Assembly (NCBI GenBank): GCA_028875245.1 | Contig: JAPPEU010000039.1 | Coordinates: 1 to 64,000 of the forward strand | Origin: Chloroflexota bacterium | Lineage (GTDB): Bacteria > Chloroflexota > Anaerolineae > Aggregatilineales > Phototrophicaceae | Reading direction: 5' to 3' | Length of the DNA: 64,000 bases | In this document: one piece after another, positions 44,314 to 52,743 of the stretch | Layout of the letters: each line of letters starts with the position of its first letter | Position numbering within the stretch: the stretch's first letter is position 1 | Notes under the pieces: model-generated | The model's input: the letters and a program-made list of their open reading frames with translations, nothing else | The model's database searches: none | Told to the model about the DNA's origin: nothing | Translations under genes and position numbers: made by a program

Positions 44314-46452
44314 ATGTCCAATTTCAATGTTGATGGGCTGAAACGGTTAGGAAAGCCCGTTATTCTAGCGATCGCGATTCTGGTTTTGGCTGTATCCCCA
44401 GCCTTGTCGCAAGACGCGAACAGCTTATTGACGTCGGGCTCGACGCTTGCCGGGGTGCTTGGCCCGGCCAGCACTGCCACGACTTACGTATTTGACGCGG
44501 GCGCGAATACGACGGCCAGCGTCTCGCTGGACAACGTCGTTGGCGGGTCGCTCGCTTTGCTGCTTAGCGACATCAACGGCAACACGATAGCGCAGGCGGC
44601 GGATACCACGGGCGCCGGTTCAGTCGCGGTGAGCGATGTATTGTTGAGCACTGGCGGCCGTTACAGCGTTTTTGTTTATTTCGCGCCAGGCAGCGACGCG
44701 CCGGACACAACCTTCGCCCTGAACTTCAGCCTGGGCGCGGCCGCCACAGGCGATGCCGCCGGTCAAGACGCGGTTCAGACGGCTGCGCCGGAACTAATCT
44801 TGCTGGGCGCGGGCATCGAGGTGCGGCTGAATTGGAATGGCGCGGCGGATTTGAACCTGGAAGTGCGGGACCCGACCGGGCAGGCTTTGCACTGGAACTC
44901 GCGCACGACGGATAATGGCGGCGTCTTTGGTTTCGACGCCAACGGGCTTTGCCAGGTGCTCAGCGGCGCGCCCGAAGAAAGCGCTATCTGGCAGCCCGGC
45001 TTCCTCTCGGCCGGCAGTTATGAAGTTATCGTCTATTACGAGCAAGCCTGCGATGCCTTGACGGGGACGGTGCCCTTCCAGCTTGAAGCGACCGTCGATG
45101 GCAGGTCGGCCGGGCGTCTGGAAGCATTGCTGTCGCCGAGCGTCGCCGGGCAGACGAGTGTGTATGTGACACGTTTTGAAATAGGGGCGGATGGCAGCGC
45201 GGCGCTCAGCCAGGGCGGCGCCTACCCCGCTTCAAGCCTGACGCTGTTGCCGGGCGGCTTCGATTTGGCGGCGGCCTCGCCATCCGCGATCGTGCGTGAT
45301 GTCCCGGTCCTGGGTGAAATCAGCAATGAGCGGCCATACCTGACCTACACTTTCGTCGGCGCAGCCGATGAGTTGATTTCGGTGGATATGCAGGCGATCG
45401 GGCCCAACCTGGACAGCTTGCTGCAGATACTCGATCCTTCCGGCCAGGTGGTGAATGTCAACGATGACGCCTTCGCTGGCACGACTGATTCGCAGATCAG
45501 CAATGCGCGCCTGCTGAGCAGCGGCACGTATACGATCATCGCGACCCGCTATGCCAAAGAGTTCGGCGGCACGGAGGGCCAGTTCCAAATCACGCTGACG
45601 GGCCCCAGCAGTGATGTCACGGCGCAATTGACCAGTTTGGATTTGCCGCAGGGCGATATTGAAGTCAGCCTGTATTGGAGCACGAGCGCCGACTTGCAGC
45701 TGCTGGTGCGCGACCCCGCCGGCGAATCGGTGTTCGATGATATTCCGCGGGTGGCGAGCGGCGGCATCCTCCAGGAAGCGGGCAATGTCAATTGCATACC
45801 GGCGGCGACGGGTTCGCCCGTGTCTTATATTTATTGGCCGGCGGGCACGATGCGCCCCGGCACTTACGAAGTTGAAGTCTGGTATCAGAATGCCTGCAGC
45901 GAGTTGCCGCCTGCGGTCGATTTTACGCTGCTCATCGAGGTCAACGGCCAGGTGGTCGCGGATGCCCGCCAATTCCCGTTGCTCGGGCAGCGTTATGTAA
46001 GCAATTTCACGGTGCAGCCCACGGGCGAGGCGAGCGCGGGCGAGGCTGGCTTCATTGATGGCGGCAGCAGCACGCTGGCTTATCAAGCCGAGGCTTTCGA
46101 CGCGCCGACGATTGAAAGCGGCGGGAGGGTCACCGGTATCATCAGCGCCGAGAACGATTTTGATGTGTATCGATTTGATGGCGTTGCCGGGGAGACGGTG
46201 ACGATCAGCATGGCGGCCGCGACGCAAACGCTGGATACGAACCTCTATTTGATTAGCCCGGGCGATCGGCAGATTGCGGCGAACGATGACGCCGCCCCGG
46301 ATTCGCTGGGCGCGGCCGGGCGCACAACGGATTCGCTGATCAGCGATTTTACATTGACGGAAAACGGACCGTACACAATCATCGCGACGCGATACGCCAA
46401 CCAGTATGGCGGGACGATTGGCGTCTATTCCCTGACCTTGAGCAAAAATTGA
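44314..46452 (+). CDS. Secreted protein with bacterial pre-peptidase C-terminal (PPC) and YfaP-like repeats
   Basis: 712 residues from ATG 44314 (GGGGACC upstream). A signal peptide (about 12-36, ending SPALSQD) precedes beta-rich modules that alternate. PPC-type modules (TYTFVGAADELISVDMQA ... TYTIIATRYAKEFGGTEGQF, and FDVYRFDGVAGETVTISM ... YTIIATRYANQYGGTIG at the end) alternate with two YfaP-like modules (VRLNWNGAADLNLEVRDPTG and VSLYWSTSADLQLLVRDPAG). Each YfaP-like module has paired cysteines around a WxPG segment. No protease domain is attached. It is likely a surface or matrix protein; ligand unknown. Confidence 0.75.
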   Translation: MSNFNVDGLKRLGKPVILAIAILVLAVSPALSQDANSLLTSGSTLAGVLGPASTATTYVFDAGANTTASVSLDNVVGGSLALLLSDINGNTIAQAADTTGAGSVAVSDVLLSTGGRYSVFVYFAPGSDAPDTTFALNFSLGAAATGDAAGQDAVQTAAPELILLGAGIEVRLNWNGAADLNLEVRDPTGQALHWNSRTTDNGGVFGFDANGLCQVLSGAPEESAIWQPGFLSAGSYEVIVYYEQACDALTGTVPFQLEATVDGRSAGRLEALLSPSVAGQTSVYVTRFEIGADGSAALSQGGAYPASSLTLLPGGFDLAAASPSAIVRDVPVLGEISNERPYLTYTFVGAADELISVDMQAIGPNLDSLLQILDPSGQVVNVNDDAFAGTTDSQISNARLLSSGTYTIIATRYAKEFGGTEGQFQITLTGPSSDVTAQLTSLDLPQGDIEVSLYWSTSADLQLLVRDPAGESVFDDIPRVASGGILQEAGNVNCIPAATGSPVSYIYWPAGTMRPGTYEVEVWYQNACSELPPAVDFTLLIEVNGQVVADARQFPLLGQRYVSNFTVQPTGEASAGEAGFIDGGSSTLAYQAEAFDAPTIESGGRVTGIISAENDFDVYRFDGVAGETVTISMAAATQTLDTNLYLISPGDRQIAANDDAAPDSLGAAGRTTDSLISDFTLTENGPYTIIATRYANQYGGTIGVYSLTLSKN

Positions 46453-46551
46453 GCGTAGGCAAGACGCTTGTCAACGGTACTGTACAAAGCCGGCCGTCTT
46501 TGATATGATGCGCCACGATTATCGCCCTGGTCTTTGCGAAAGAGAAAGCGA

Positions 46552-47244
46552 ATGAGACGCAGCCTGCCAATTGCGCTAGTTCTGTTTGCAGCCTTGGCGC
46601 TCGCCGCTTGCGCCCAGAATATCAATTTGCTTGACGAAACCAAGCTGCAGGATACCAGCCTGCTGACTGGCGAGCCCTGCGAGGCGCCCTGCTGGAATGG
46701 CATCACGCCGGGGGAAACCAGTTATCGCGATGCCAAGCTGATACTCGAGAGTGATGGACGTTTCAAGATCACAGAAGAATCGGAGGCGGAGGACGATGAA
46801 CCGGGACGCACGTTCACCTTCGCCGAGGGCGAGAACAATCCATGCTGCCAGGTGATCAGCATGGATGGGGAAACAATTGGCTCATTCATGCTGCAGTTGG
46901 CGCCGTCGATGAGTTTTGGTCCGCTGTTTGACAAATATGGCGAGCCGGATTATGTCACCGGGCAGATGGTCAGCGAAGAGCAGGGTTATGTCGTCCTGGT
47001 CTACACGGATGTGCCGCTGGTCCTTTATTCTTATGTCGAGGGCGGCAGCCAGGGAGCGGTATCCGTCGGCAACAAGATTATCGGCGCGCTCTATTTATCT
47101 GAGAGCGGCATCGAACAGGCGCTGACCTGCACGCAGATGAATACCTGGAAGGGATTCCAATCGATCTCGACGTACACGGATACGGAAGAATTCGATTTTG
47201 TTGGCAGCGGCGTCGGCGATGAGACAATCTGTCCGACGAATTAG
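46552..47244 (+). CDS. Lipoprotein of unknown function
   Basis: 230 residues from ATG 46552; TTG 46534 would add six basic residues. The signal ends in the lipobox LALAAC, so Cys is lipidated. The mature part begins with a CEAPCWNGITPGETSYRDAKLIL segment, has further paired cysteines (NPCCQVIS, ALTCTQM ... ETICP) and is otherwise not recognised. The CWNGI-x-PG-x-T pattern is familiar from other Chloroflexota lipoproteins, but no function is known to me. Confidence 0.75.
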   Translation: MRRSLPIALVLFAALALAACAQNINLLDETKLQDTSLLTGEPCEAPCWNGITPGETSYRDAKLILESDGRFKITEESEAEDDEPGRTFTFAEGENNPCCQVISMDGETIGSFMLQLAPSMSFGPLFDKYGEPDYVTGQMVSEEQGYVVLVYTDVPLVLYSYVEGGSQGAVSVGNKIIGALYLSESGIEQALTCTQMNTWKGFQSISTYTDTEEFDFVGSGVGDETICPTN

Positions 47245-47291
47245 GCAGAGCGCGGAAGCAGCGCGTTTTCATTTGAAGGAGCAGGGGCAAG

Positions 47292-47978
47292 ATGGCAGTA
47301 GAAGCGCAGGCGCTCACAGTCGGGGCGGAAGTTAAAGGAATCGTTAGGCACATCGGCGTTTATGGCGCCCTGGTTGATATCGGCACAGGGCAGGATGCGC
47401 TGCTTCATGTATCTCAGCTTGCTCAACAGGAATCGAGCCGCTTGGAAGAATTCGCGCAGCCGGGCAGCGAGATTCTCGCCTACGTCTACAAGACGCGTCA
47501 GGATGGTTATGTCGCCCTGTCGCTGGAGCGGCCGCCGCTGGTTGCTTGGGGGACGATCCGGCAAGGCAAGGTCTATACCGGTCAGGTCATCCGCGTGGAA
47601 GACTTCGGCGTTTTTGTGGATTTCGGCGCGGAGCGACCCGGCATGGTGCATGTCTCTGAAATGTCTGACAATTACGTGCGGACGCCGAGCGATGTCGCGG
47701 AAGTCGGCCAGCAGGTGGAAGTCCGTGTCATCAAGAAGAACGGCCGCTCGCGTCAGATTGATCTCACGATGAAATTGGCGCCGGAAGAGGTCGTCGTCAG
47801 CGCGGACGAGGAAGACGAGGAGGCCGTTCCCACGTCGATGGCGCAGGCTTTCCGCCGGGCGATGCAGGGCGCCGCAGACGAGGATGCCGCAAGCGCGCCG
47901 CAAGATATCGCGCAATCGAATCATCGGCAGAAGCAGGAAGAAATCCTGGCGCGGACGCTGCGCAACGCTGGGGCTTGA
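47292..47978 (+). CDS. Protein with two S1 RNA-binding domains
   Basis: 228 residues with GAAGGAG upstream. The first S1 domain covers about 8-78 (VGAEVKGIVRHIGVYGALVDIGTGQDALLHVSQL) and the second about 88-160 (GKVYTGQVIRVEDFGVFVDFGAERPGMVHVSEMS). The C-terminal 65 residues are acidic and then polar. It resembles a truncated ribosomal protein S1 or a YfgA/YugI-like RNA binder. A general role in translation or RNA turnover is likely but not specified by the context. Confidence 0.85.
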   Translation: MAVEAQALTVGAEVKGIVRHIGVYGALVDIGTGQDALLHVSQLAQQESSRLEEFAQPGSEILAYVYKTRQDGYVALSLERPPLVAWGTIRQGKVYTGQVIRVEDFGVFVDFGAERPGMVHVSEMSDNYVRTPSDVAEVGQQVEVRVIKKNGRSRQIDLTMKLAPEEVVVSADEEDEEAVPTSMAQAFRRAMQGAADEDAASAPQDIAQSNHRQKQEEILARTLRNAGA

Positions 47979-48081
47979 AGCGCTGAACGATACCGATTAT
48001 CAGCATGAATTGTCCTCAGGCAATTTAAGCGATTCGTCAACTATATCTAGCAGACGAATTCACTCGTGATATCCAGTCGCC

Positions 48082-48110
48082 TTGACAGATTTGATGTACG
48101 GGCCGACAAT
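48082..48110 (+). promoter_or_regulatory. Near-consensus promoter of the small membrane protein gene
   Basis: Perfect TTGACA (48082-48087), 17 bp spacer, GACAAT (48105-48110, five of six to TATAAT). Transcription should start near 48117, about 31 nt before the ATG. Confidence 0.65.
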
Positions 48111-48147
48111 TGTGGTGCGTGAGTTCGACAACGATGGGGGTTAATTC

Positions 48148-48336
48148 ATGGCAGATTCGACACTCGACCGCCGACTGACGCAGATGGAAACTCGATCAGA
48201 GGAATTTGTCAAGAAAAGCGACATATCGGCGACATTGTCTCGCATTGAGACTGCGCTTGACTATCACAAGTGGATTCTCGGACTGCTTGTGCTTGGTCAG
48301 ATCTTCACGCTGGGACGCCTGTTCGAGATCTTCTAA
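48148..48336 (+). CDS. Small membrane protein, coiled coil plus one helix
   Basis: 62 residues. The first 38 or so are charged and heptad-like (LDRRLTQMETRSEEFVKKSDISATLSRIETAL), followed by one membrane helix (WILGLLVLGQIFTLGRLFEIF). GGGGG lies upstream of the ATG, and a near-consensus promoter lies 31 nt before it. The plan is like that of XhlA-type and other small holin-associated or scaffold proteins, but no phage gene is nearby. Function unknown. Confidence 0.6.
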   Translation: MADSTLDRRLTQMETRSEEFVKKSDISATLSRIETALDYHKWILGLLVLGQIFTLGRLFEIF

Positions 48337-48370
48337 GGGTCTAGTGAAATCAGCAGAGAGCCCTTGACCC

Positions 48371-48853
48371 TCAAGACGCGCCGAAAGTCTCGCGGTAGAC
48401 GCGATAGCAGACCAAGGCGAAGAGAATGGTGAAGTTCGTCTCGTGCGTCAGGCACCAGGGACAGAGCGCTTCCAGCAGCGCCACCTGCACATAAACCAGC
48501 CACATGGAAAACAGCCAGGCGAACAAGCCGATGCCGAAGACGATCAAGCGGCCGTATTGCCGCATGAACTCGTTCCGGGTCTCCAGCCATAGCGCCAGGC
48601 CGATGAAAACATAGACGGCGAAACCGAGCCAGGCGATTGGCAGGCCGGCCAACTCCGAGTATTGGCTGTTGAGCACGACGTTGCAATTGAAGGGACCTGT
48701 CGTCAGGCAAGCGGCCGGCGCATTGGCGACTTTGAGATAACTCAGGTAGCCGGCGACTATCAGCCCGATAAGGACAAACAGCATTTGAGCGCGGCGCACA
48801 AGCGTCTTGCGACTGTCTTGCGGCCTGGATTCTCCTTCAGAATTCAATGTCAT
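48371..48853 (-). CDS. Vitamin K epoxide reductase (VKOR) family protein
   Basis: 160 residues with four to five membrane helices. The loop cysteines Cys49 and Cys57 (CLTTGPFNCNVVLNS) and the active-site CPWC (131-134) are the VKOR signature. Bacterial VKORs re-oxidise a thioredoxin-like partner (DsbA) using quinone, so they drive disulfide formation outside the membrane. No thioredoxin domain is fused. This fits the many paired cysteines in exported proteins encoded in the window. Confidence 0.92.
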   Translation of the reverse strand: MTLNSEGESRPQDSRKTLVRRAQMLFVLIGLIVAGYLSYLKVANAPAACLTTGPFNCNVVLNSQYSELAGLPIAWLGFAVYVFIGLALWLETRNEFMRQYGRLIVFGIGLFAWLFSMWLVYVQVALLEALCPWCLTHETNFTILFALVCYRVYRETFGAS

Positions 48854-48857
48854 TGAC

Positions 48858-48887
48858 TCTCTCTGCGCTCTCTGCGTTCTCTGTAGT
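48858..48887 (-). repeat. CAGAG-type dispersed repeat
   Basis: Reverse complement reads ACTACAGAGAACGCAGAG followed by AGCGCAGAGAGAG, a near-identical copy of 8708-8736. It lies directly before the VKOR start codon, in its leader. Confidence 0.5.
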
Positions 48888-48914
48888 TAGTCTTATTGCG
48901 CGCCTTCAATGCGG

Positions 48915-50165
48915 TTACTGGCTTATGGGACGCAGCGGGATGACTTCCAGCTCCGCCCCGGCTGGCACGAAGGTCCTATCCTCCGGCACGATTGCCAAGC
49001 CATCAGCCAGGACCATCGACATGAGGGCGCCGGAGCTTTGGATACCGGTGGAGCGGGCGATGAGGCGCTCGCCATCGCGCTTGAGGGTCACGCGGGCGTA
49101 GGTGCGGCGGCCGTCCGAGCGAATGTCATCAGCGATGGTCGCCATGATGCTGCGGCGCTGAGCTTCGCGGCCGGCGATTTTGGCGAGGGCGGGGCGGACG
49201 AGCACTTCGAACGTGACCATGGTCGAGACCGGGTTGCCCGGCAAACCAAAAAATGGGACGCCCTGAATCGTGCCGTAAGCGAGCGGTTTACCGGGACGCA
49301 TGTTGATGCGCCAGAAGTCGATCTCGCCGAGTTCTTCCATCACCAGGCGCACCAGATCGGCGGCGCCAACTGAAACGCCGGCGGTGCTAATGAGCAGGTC
49401 GGGGTTGATCTCGAGCGCGCGGCGATAGAGGGCGCGGACGGAATCGAGCCTGTCTTTGGCGATGGGCAGGCGAATGGGCACGCCGCCCGCCCCGCGGATG
49501 AGACCGGCCAGGGTATAGCCGTTGGTGTCGCGGATTTTGCCCGGGGTCAGCTCGTCGTAGATGTCAACCAATTCATCGCCGCTGCTGAGGATGGCGACCT
49601 TGGGCTGGCGGATGACGGCGACGCGAGGATGGCCGATGCCGGCGATCATGCCGATTTCGGCCGGCCCGATGACTGTGCCGGCCGTCATGATGGTTTCGCC
49701 CGCCTTGATGTTTTCGCCGGCAAGGCGGATGTTTTCGCCGCAACGAAGACGGCGGAAGAGGCGGACTTCGCCGCGGAGCGGGCTGTCTTCGCCCTTCCCC
49801 CAGTCATCGTCGGTGTCTTCGACCGGGATGATGGCGGTCGCGCCTTGGGGGATGGGCGCGCCGGTCATGATGCGGGCGGCGCTGCTCGCTTCGAGCGCTT
49901 TGTCTGGCGCGCTGCCGGCCATGATGTCCATCGTTACCGCAAGCGTGGCGGGCTTGGACTGGCTGGCGCCGGCGCTGTCTTCGTGGCGGATGGCGTAACC
50001 GTCCATGGCCGAGTTGGCGAATGGCGGCAAGTCGATGGGAGAGATGATGTCTTCGGCGAGTACGCGATTGTAGGAATCGGGCAGGGAAACGGTTTCGGCT
50101 TCCAGCGTTTTTATGTCGGCGAGGATGTTTTCGAGGGCGGCGTCGACGTTGAGCAGCGGGTTCAC
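48915..50165 (-). CDS. moeA: Molybdopterin molybdenumtransferase MoeA
   Basis: 416 residues with the full domain order: N-terminal LPDSYNRVLAEDIISPIDLPPFANSAMDGYA, the MTGAPIPQGATAIIPVED segment, the MogA-like domain with ILSSGDELV, and SVGAADLV and GLPGNPVSTMV near the C-terminal beta domain. It inserts molybdate into adenylylated molybdopterin to finish the molybdenum cofactor. No other moa/mob gene is near. An extended -10 promoter lies upstream at 50199-50210. The repeat at 48858-48887 is downstream. Confidence 0.95.
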   Translation of the reverse strand: MNPLLNVDAALENILADIKTLEAETVSLPDSYNRVLAEDIISPIDLPPFANSAMDGYAIRHEDSAGASQSKPATLAVTMDIMAGSAPDKALEASSAARIMTGAPIPQGATAIIPVEDTDDDWGKGEDSPLRGEVRLFRRLRCGENIRLAGENIKAGETIMTAGTVIGPAEIGMIAGIGHPRVAVIRQPKVAILSSGDELVDIYDELTPGKIRDTNGYTLAGLIRGAGGVPIRLPIAKDRLDSVRALYRRALEINPDLLISTAGVSVGAADLVRLVMEELGEIDFWRINMRPGKPLAYGTIQGVPFFGLPGNPVSTMVTFEVLVRPALAKIAGREAQRRSIMATIADDIRSDGRRTYARVTLKRDGERLIARSTGIQSSGALMSMVLADGLAIVPEDRTFVPAGAELEVIPLRPISQ

Positions 50166-50198
50166 GGCGCTCCTTTCAGGTGTCAGTTTCGAGGGCGC

Positions 50199-50210
50199 AT
50201 TATAGCATAA
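50199..50210 (-). promoter_or_regulatory. Extended -10 promoter of moeA
   Basis: The minus strand reads TTATGCTATAAT, identical over 12 bases to the asnS element: TATAAT preceded by TGC. It lies 34 nt before the start codon. Confidence 0.55.
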
Positions 50211-50323
50211 CCTGGGCGATTATCGACGGACGCGCGTATAATTTACTGTAGAGACTTTGCCAGCGAGACATGGCAGCCCGCAGCAAAGAACGCAAAACGT
50301 CAGCCAGGAGGAAACTGCTTCAG

Positions 50324-50569
50324 ATGAACATCAAGGTCAATAAGCGGCTGTATCGTTCGCGCAAGGACCGGCAAATGGCTGGCGTCTGCGGCGGCGTCGC
50401 CGATTATCTCGGGATTGACCCGACGCTTGTGCGCCTGGTTTGGGTGATATTTTCGATCGCAGGCGGGCCGGGCCTGCTGCTCTACATCATTATGGCGGCG
50501 GTCGTTCCGGAAGAGCCGGAATTTGTGCAGACGACGGCGGAGAAATCCAAGCGAGAAGATTTCGTTTAG
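50324..50569 (+). CDS. PspC-domain membrane protein
   Basis: 81 residues from ATG 50324; the frame stays open to ATG 50270, but the family begins KRLYRSRKDRMIAGVCGG, and AGGAGG lies upstream of 50324. The PspC domain reads KRLYRSRKDRQMAGVCGGVADYLGIDPTLVRLVWVIFSIAGGPGLLLYIIMAAVVPEEP, with one to two membrane helices. PspC domains sense envelope stress together with PspA-type proteins. No pspA is near. A TATAAT (50237-50242) precedes the gene. Confidence 0.85.
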   Translation: MNIKVNKRLYRSRKDRQMAGVCGGVADYLGIDPTLVRLVWVIFSIAGGPGLLLYIIMAAVVPEEPEFVQTTAEKSKREDFV

Positions 50570-50637
50570 TCGCCCGCTGCCGCCCAATTCGTGTTGCCGG
50601 GCGGGGGCGCCTGAGCAATTCCGAGCTTGTCAAGCGT

Positions 50638-50662
50638 GGGCGAGCCACCGGCCCGCCCCTAG
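50638..50662. repeat. REP-like palindrome
   Basis: GGGCGAGCC, loop ACC, then GGCCCGCCC, between the convergent PspC and mdh genes. It resembles the GAGCC-armed members of the palindrome family (compare 4291-4317). An eroded partner may lie to its left. Confidence 0.45.
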
Positions 50663-50691
50663 GACTTTTCGGTTGTTTTCACAAATTCTTC

Positions 50692-51678
50692 CTACAGCAG
50701 GTCCTGGATCGCTTCCCGCTCCGCGAGCAGCTCGGCCTCGGACTCCTTGATCTTCCCCCGCGCGTAGTCGCTGAGGTCCAGGCTTTCGACAACAGCGGCC
50801 GCGCCATGCCTCGTCGTCCTCAGCGGGAAGGAATAAATCAGGCCATCGGCCAGGCCGTAGGGGTTGCCCTCGCTGGCGATGGCGGCGCTGTACCAGTCAC
50901 CCGCCGGCGTCGGCGTGATGAGACTGCGGATGGTATCCAGGGCGGCGTTGGCGGCGCTGGCGGCGGAGCTCTTGCCACGGGCTTTGATCACGGCGGCGCC
51001 ACGATTTTGCACCGTGCTCATGAAATCGCCTTCCAGCCAATTCCGATCAGCGATGACGGATTCGGCCGGCTCGCCCTGAATGAGGGCATGCTCGAAGTTG
51101 GGGAACTGCGTATTGCTATGATTGCCCCAGATGGCGATCTTGCTCACTTCGCTGACCGGGACGCTGGCTTTCGCCGCCAGCTGGGCTCTGGCTCGGTTTT
51201 CGTCCAGGCGGGTCATGGCGTAAAAGCGTTCCGGCGGTATGTCGGGCGCGTTGGCTTTGGCCACCAGGCAATTTGAGTTGCAGGGGTTGGCGACAACCAG
51301 GACGCGAATATCATCGGCCGCCTGCTCGTTTAGCGCGCGCCCTTGTTCGACGAAAATAGGGCCGTTGGCGGCGATCAGGTCGCTGCGTTCCATCCCGGGG
51401 CCGCGCGGCATGCCACCGACCAGGATGGCCCAGTTCGCATCTCTGAAAGCGATGTTCGGCTGATCGGAGATGATGACCTCGCGCAGGAGCGGCTGGGCGC
51501 TGTCCTCCAATTCCATGAGCACGCCACGCAGCGCGTCCATCGCCGGCGGTATCTCGAGAATCTGCAAAGCCACCGGTTGGTCGGCGCCGAACAGCTCGCC
51601 GTTGCCGATGCGAAAGAGCAAGCTGTAGGCGATCTGCCCCGCGCCACCTGTGACCGCTACACGAATGGGTTCTGTCAT
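50692..51678 (-). CDS. mdh: Malate dehydrogenase
   Basis: 328 residues, the long MDH type also found in proteobacteria and cytosolic enzymes. The NAD motif [12 protein letters not shown] (10-21) is followed by the substrate Arg in [11 protein letters not shown] (Arg92, Arg98), [14 protein letters not shown] (Asp159, Arg162) and the catalytic His187 in IWGNHSNTQ. It interconverts malate and oxaloacetate in the TCA cycle. It is a single gene with no other TCA gene adjacent. Confidence 0.95.
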   Translation of the reverse strand: MTEPIRVAVTGGAGQIAYSLLFRIGNGELFGADQPVALQILEIPPAMDALRGVLMELEDSAQPLLREVIISDQPNIAFRDANWAILVGGMPRGPGMERSDLIAANGPIFVEQGRALNEQAADDIRVLVVANPCNSNCLVAKANAPDIPPERFYAMTRLDENRARAQLAAKASVPVSEVSKIAIWGNHSNTQFPNFEHALIQGEPAESVIADRNWLEGDFMSTVQNRGAAVIKARGKSSAASAANAALDTIRSLITPTPAGDWYSAAIASEGNPYGLADGLIYSFPLRTTRHGAAAVVESLDLSDYARGKIKESEAELLAEREAIQDLL

Positions 51679-51763
51679 GCTTTGGCTTCCTTTCCGTTTT
51701 CCCGGGTCAGTTCTCCGCCGCGATTTTACTTGATATGTGAGCCATTATCAGCGGCGAGCCCGC

Positions 51764-52366
51764 TTATTCTCCTTTCGAGAGCGTCTCGGCGAAGGCGCTT
51801 ATCTCCCAGACATCCTGAAAGCGCTCCAGCGTCGTGACCGAGCAATTCGTCATTGGCTTTGCGGGCAAATGCGCGAACATCGACGCGAGCAGAATCATCA
51901 TCGCCGAACTGTGCCCGACAATGGCGACCGTATCCAAACCCGCGGCGCCGACGATGTCGTGCCAGGCCGCCTCCATCCGCCGCTGCACATCCAGCCGCGA
52001 TTCGCCGCCCGGCACGCGGTATGGCCGGTAGCCCGATTCCCACTTGCGATAAGCTTCAGGATAACGCGCTTCAACCTCCGCGAATGTATAGCCCTCAAAA
52101 TCGCCGAAGGCAATCTCCGCCAGGCGTTCATCCTCACGCGCGGTTTGCCCCAAGGCGGCGGCGATAATCCGCGCCGTCTCAAGCGCGCGCGATCGCGGGC
52201 TGGCATAAATGGCGTCAAGCGGGACCGCCTTGAGGGCTTGCGCCAGCGATTGCGCCTGCTGACGGCCGCATCGGTTCAGCGGAACGGGCAGCGCCCCTTG
52301 CAGCCGCCGCTCTCGGTTGAAATCGGTCTGGCCGTGACGGATGAACAGCACTTTCTTTACGCTCAT
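51764..52366 (-). CDS. Histidine phosphatase family protein (phosphoglycerate-mutase-like)
   Basis: 200 residues from ATG 52366, preceded by AGAGG at good spacing; an in-frame TTG (52369) would add one residue. Catalytic RHG motif FIRHGQTDFNRERRLQG (His11), the SPRSRALETA Arg, the ERLAEIAFGDFEG Glu, and the second His in AIVGHSSAMM are all present. Such enzymes dephosphorylate small molecules such as alpha-ribazole phosphate, sugars or nucleotides. The substrate is unknown. Confidence 0.88.
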   Translation of the reverse strand: MSVKKVLFIRHGQTDFNRERRLQGALPVPLNRCGRQQAQSLAQALKAVPLDAIYASPRSRALETARIIAAALGQTAREDERLAEIAFGDFEGYTFAEVEARYPEAYRKWESGYRPYRVPGGESRLDVQRRMEAAWHDIVGAAGLDTVAIVGHSSAMMILLASMFAHLPAKPMTNCSVTTLERFQDVWEISAFAETLSKGE

Positions 52367-52381
52367 CAATGCCTCTCAACC

Positions 52382-52410
52382 TTGACGGATTGCCTCGCCA
52401 AGTGCAAAAT
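52382..52410 (+). promoter_or_regulatory. Possible promoter of the two-gene hypothetical unit before era
   Basis: TTGACG (52382-52387), 17 bp spacer, CAAAAT (52405-52410). It lies downstream of the in-frame ATG at 52369, which makes that start unlikely. Confidence 0.4.
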
Positions 52411-52452
52411 CAAACCGGTGAAAGAGTGTATCATACAGAAAGCAAGCGCAAA

Positions 52453-52734
52453 GTGACAGACGAACAGCGGGGTGGAGCGGTGCAGCCGAGCAAATTGACG
52501 CGCTACAGTCTGGCAATGGTGGGCGGCGCCGGGATGACTTTGATGATCCTGGGCGCCAGCGTCGGCGTTATCTACGGCGCCACGCTGGATGCGCAATCGA
52601 CGCACTCCCTTGGCTTGATGCTCCTCGTTGGCTTGTTGCTGCTGGCGCTCGCCATCGGCTTCTGGCTGGGCTGGGTACGCCCTTTTGAACGCTTCGACGA
52701 TATTAACGTCCCGGCGGAACCTGAGCAGCACTAA
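52453..52734 (+). CDS. Small protein with two membrane helices
   Basis: About 93 residues if GTG 52453 is used; GTG 52480 and ATG 52369 are alternatives, the last being upstream of a promoter-like element. Two membrane helices (YSLAMVGGAGMTLMILGASVG and GLMLLVGLLLLALAIGFWLGW) are separated by a short loop and followed by an acidic tail (NVPAEPEQH). Not recognised. The next gene follows after 9 nt, so it is likely part of the era transcript. Confidence 0.55.
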   Translation: MTDEQRGGAVQPSKLTRYSLAMVGGAGMTLMILGASVGVIYGATLDAQSTHSLGLMLLVGLLLLALAIGFWLGWVRPFERFDDINVPAEPEQH

Positions 52735-52743
52735 GCCCCGGAA

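Noticed and set aside
48148..48336. Small membrane protein as a phage holin or XhlA
   Set aside because: The layout is similar, but no endolysin, tail or other phage gene lies nearby.
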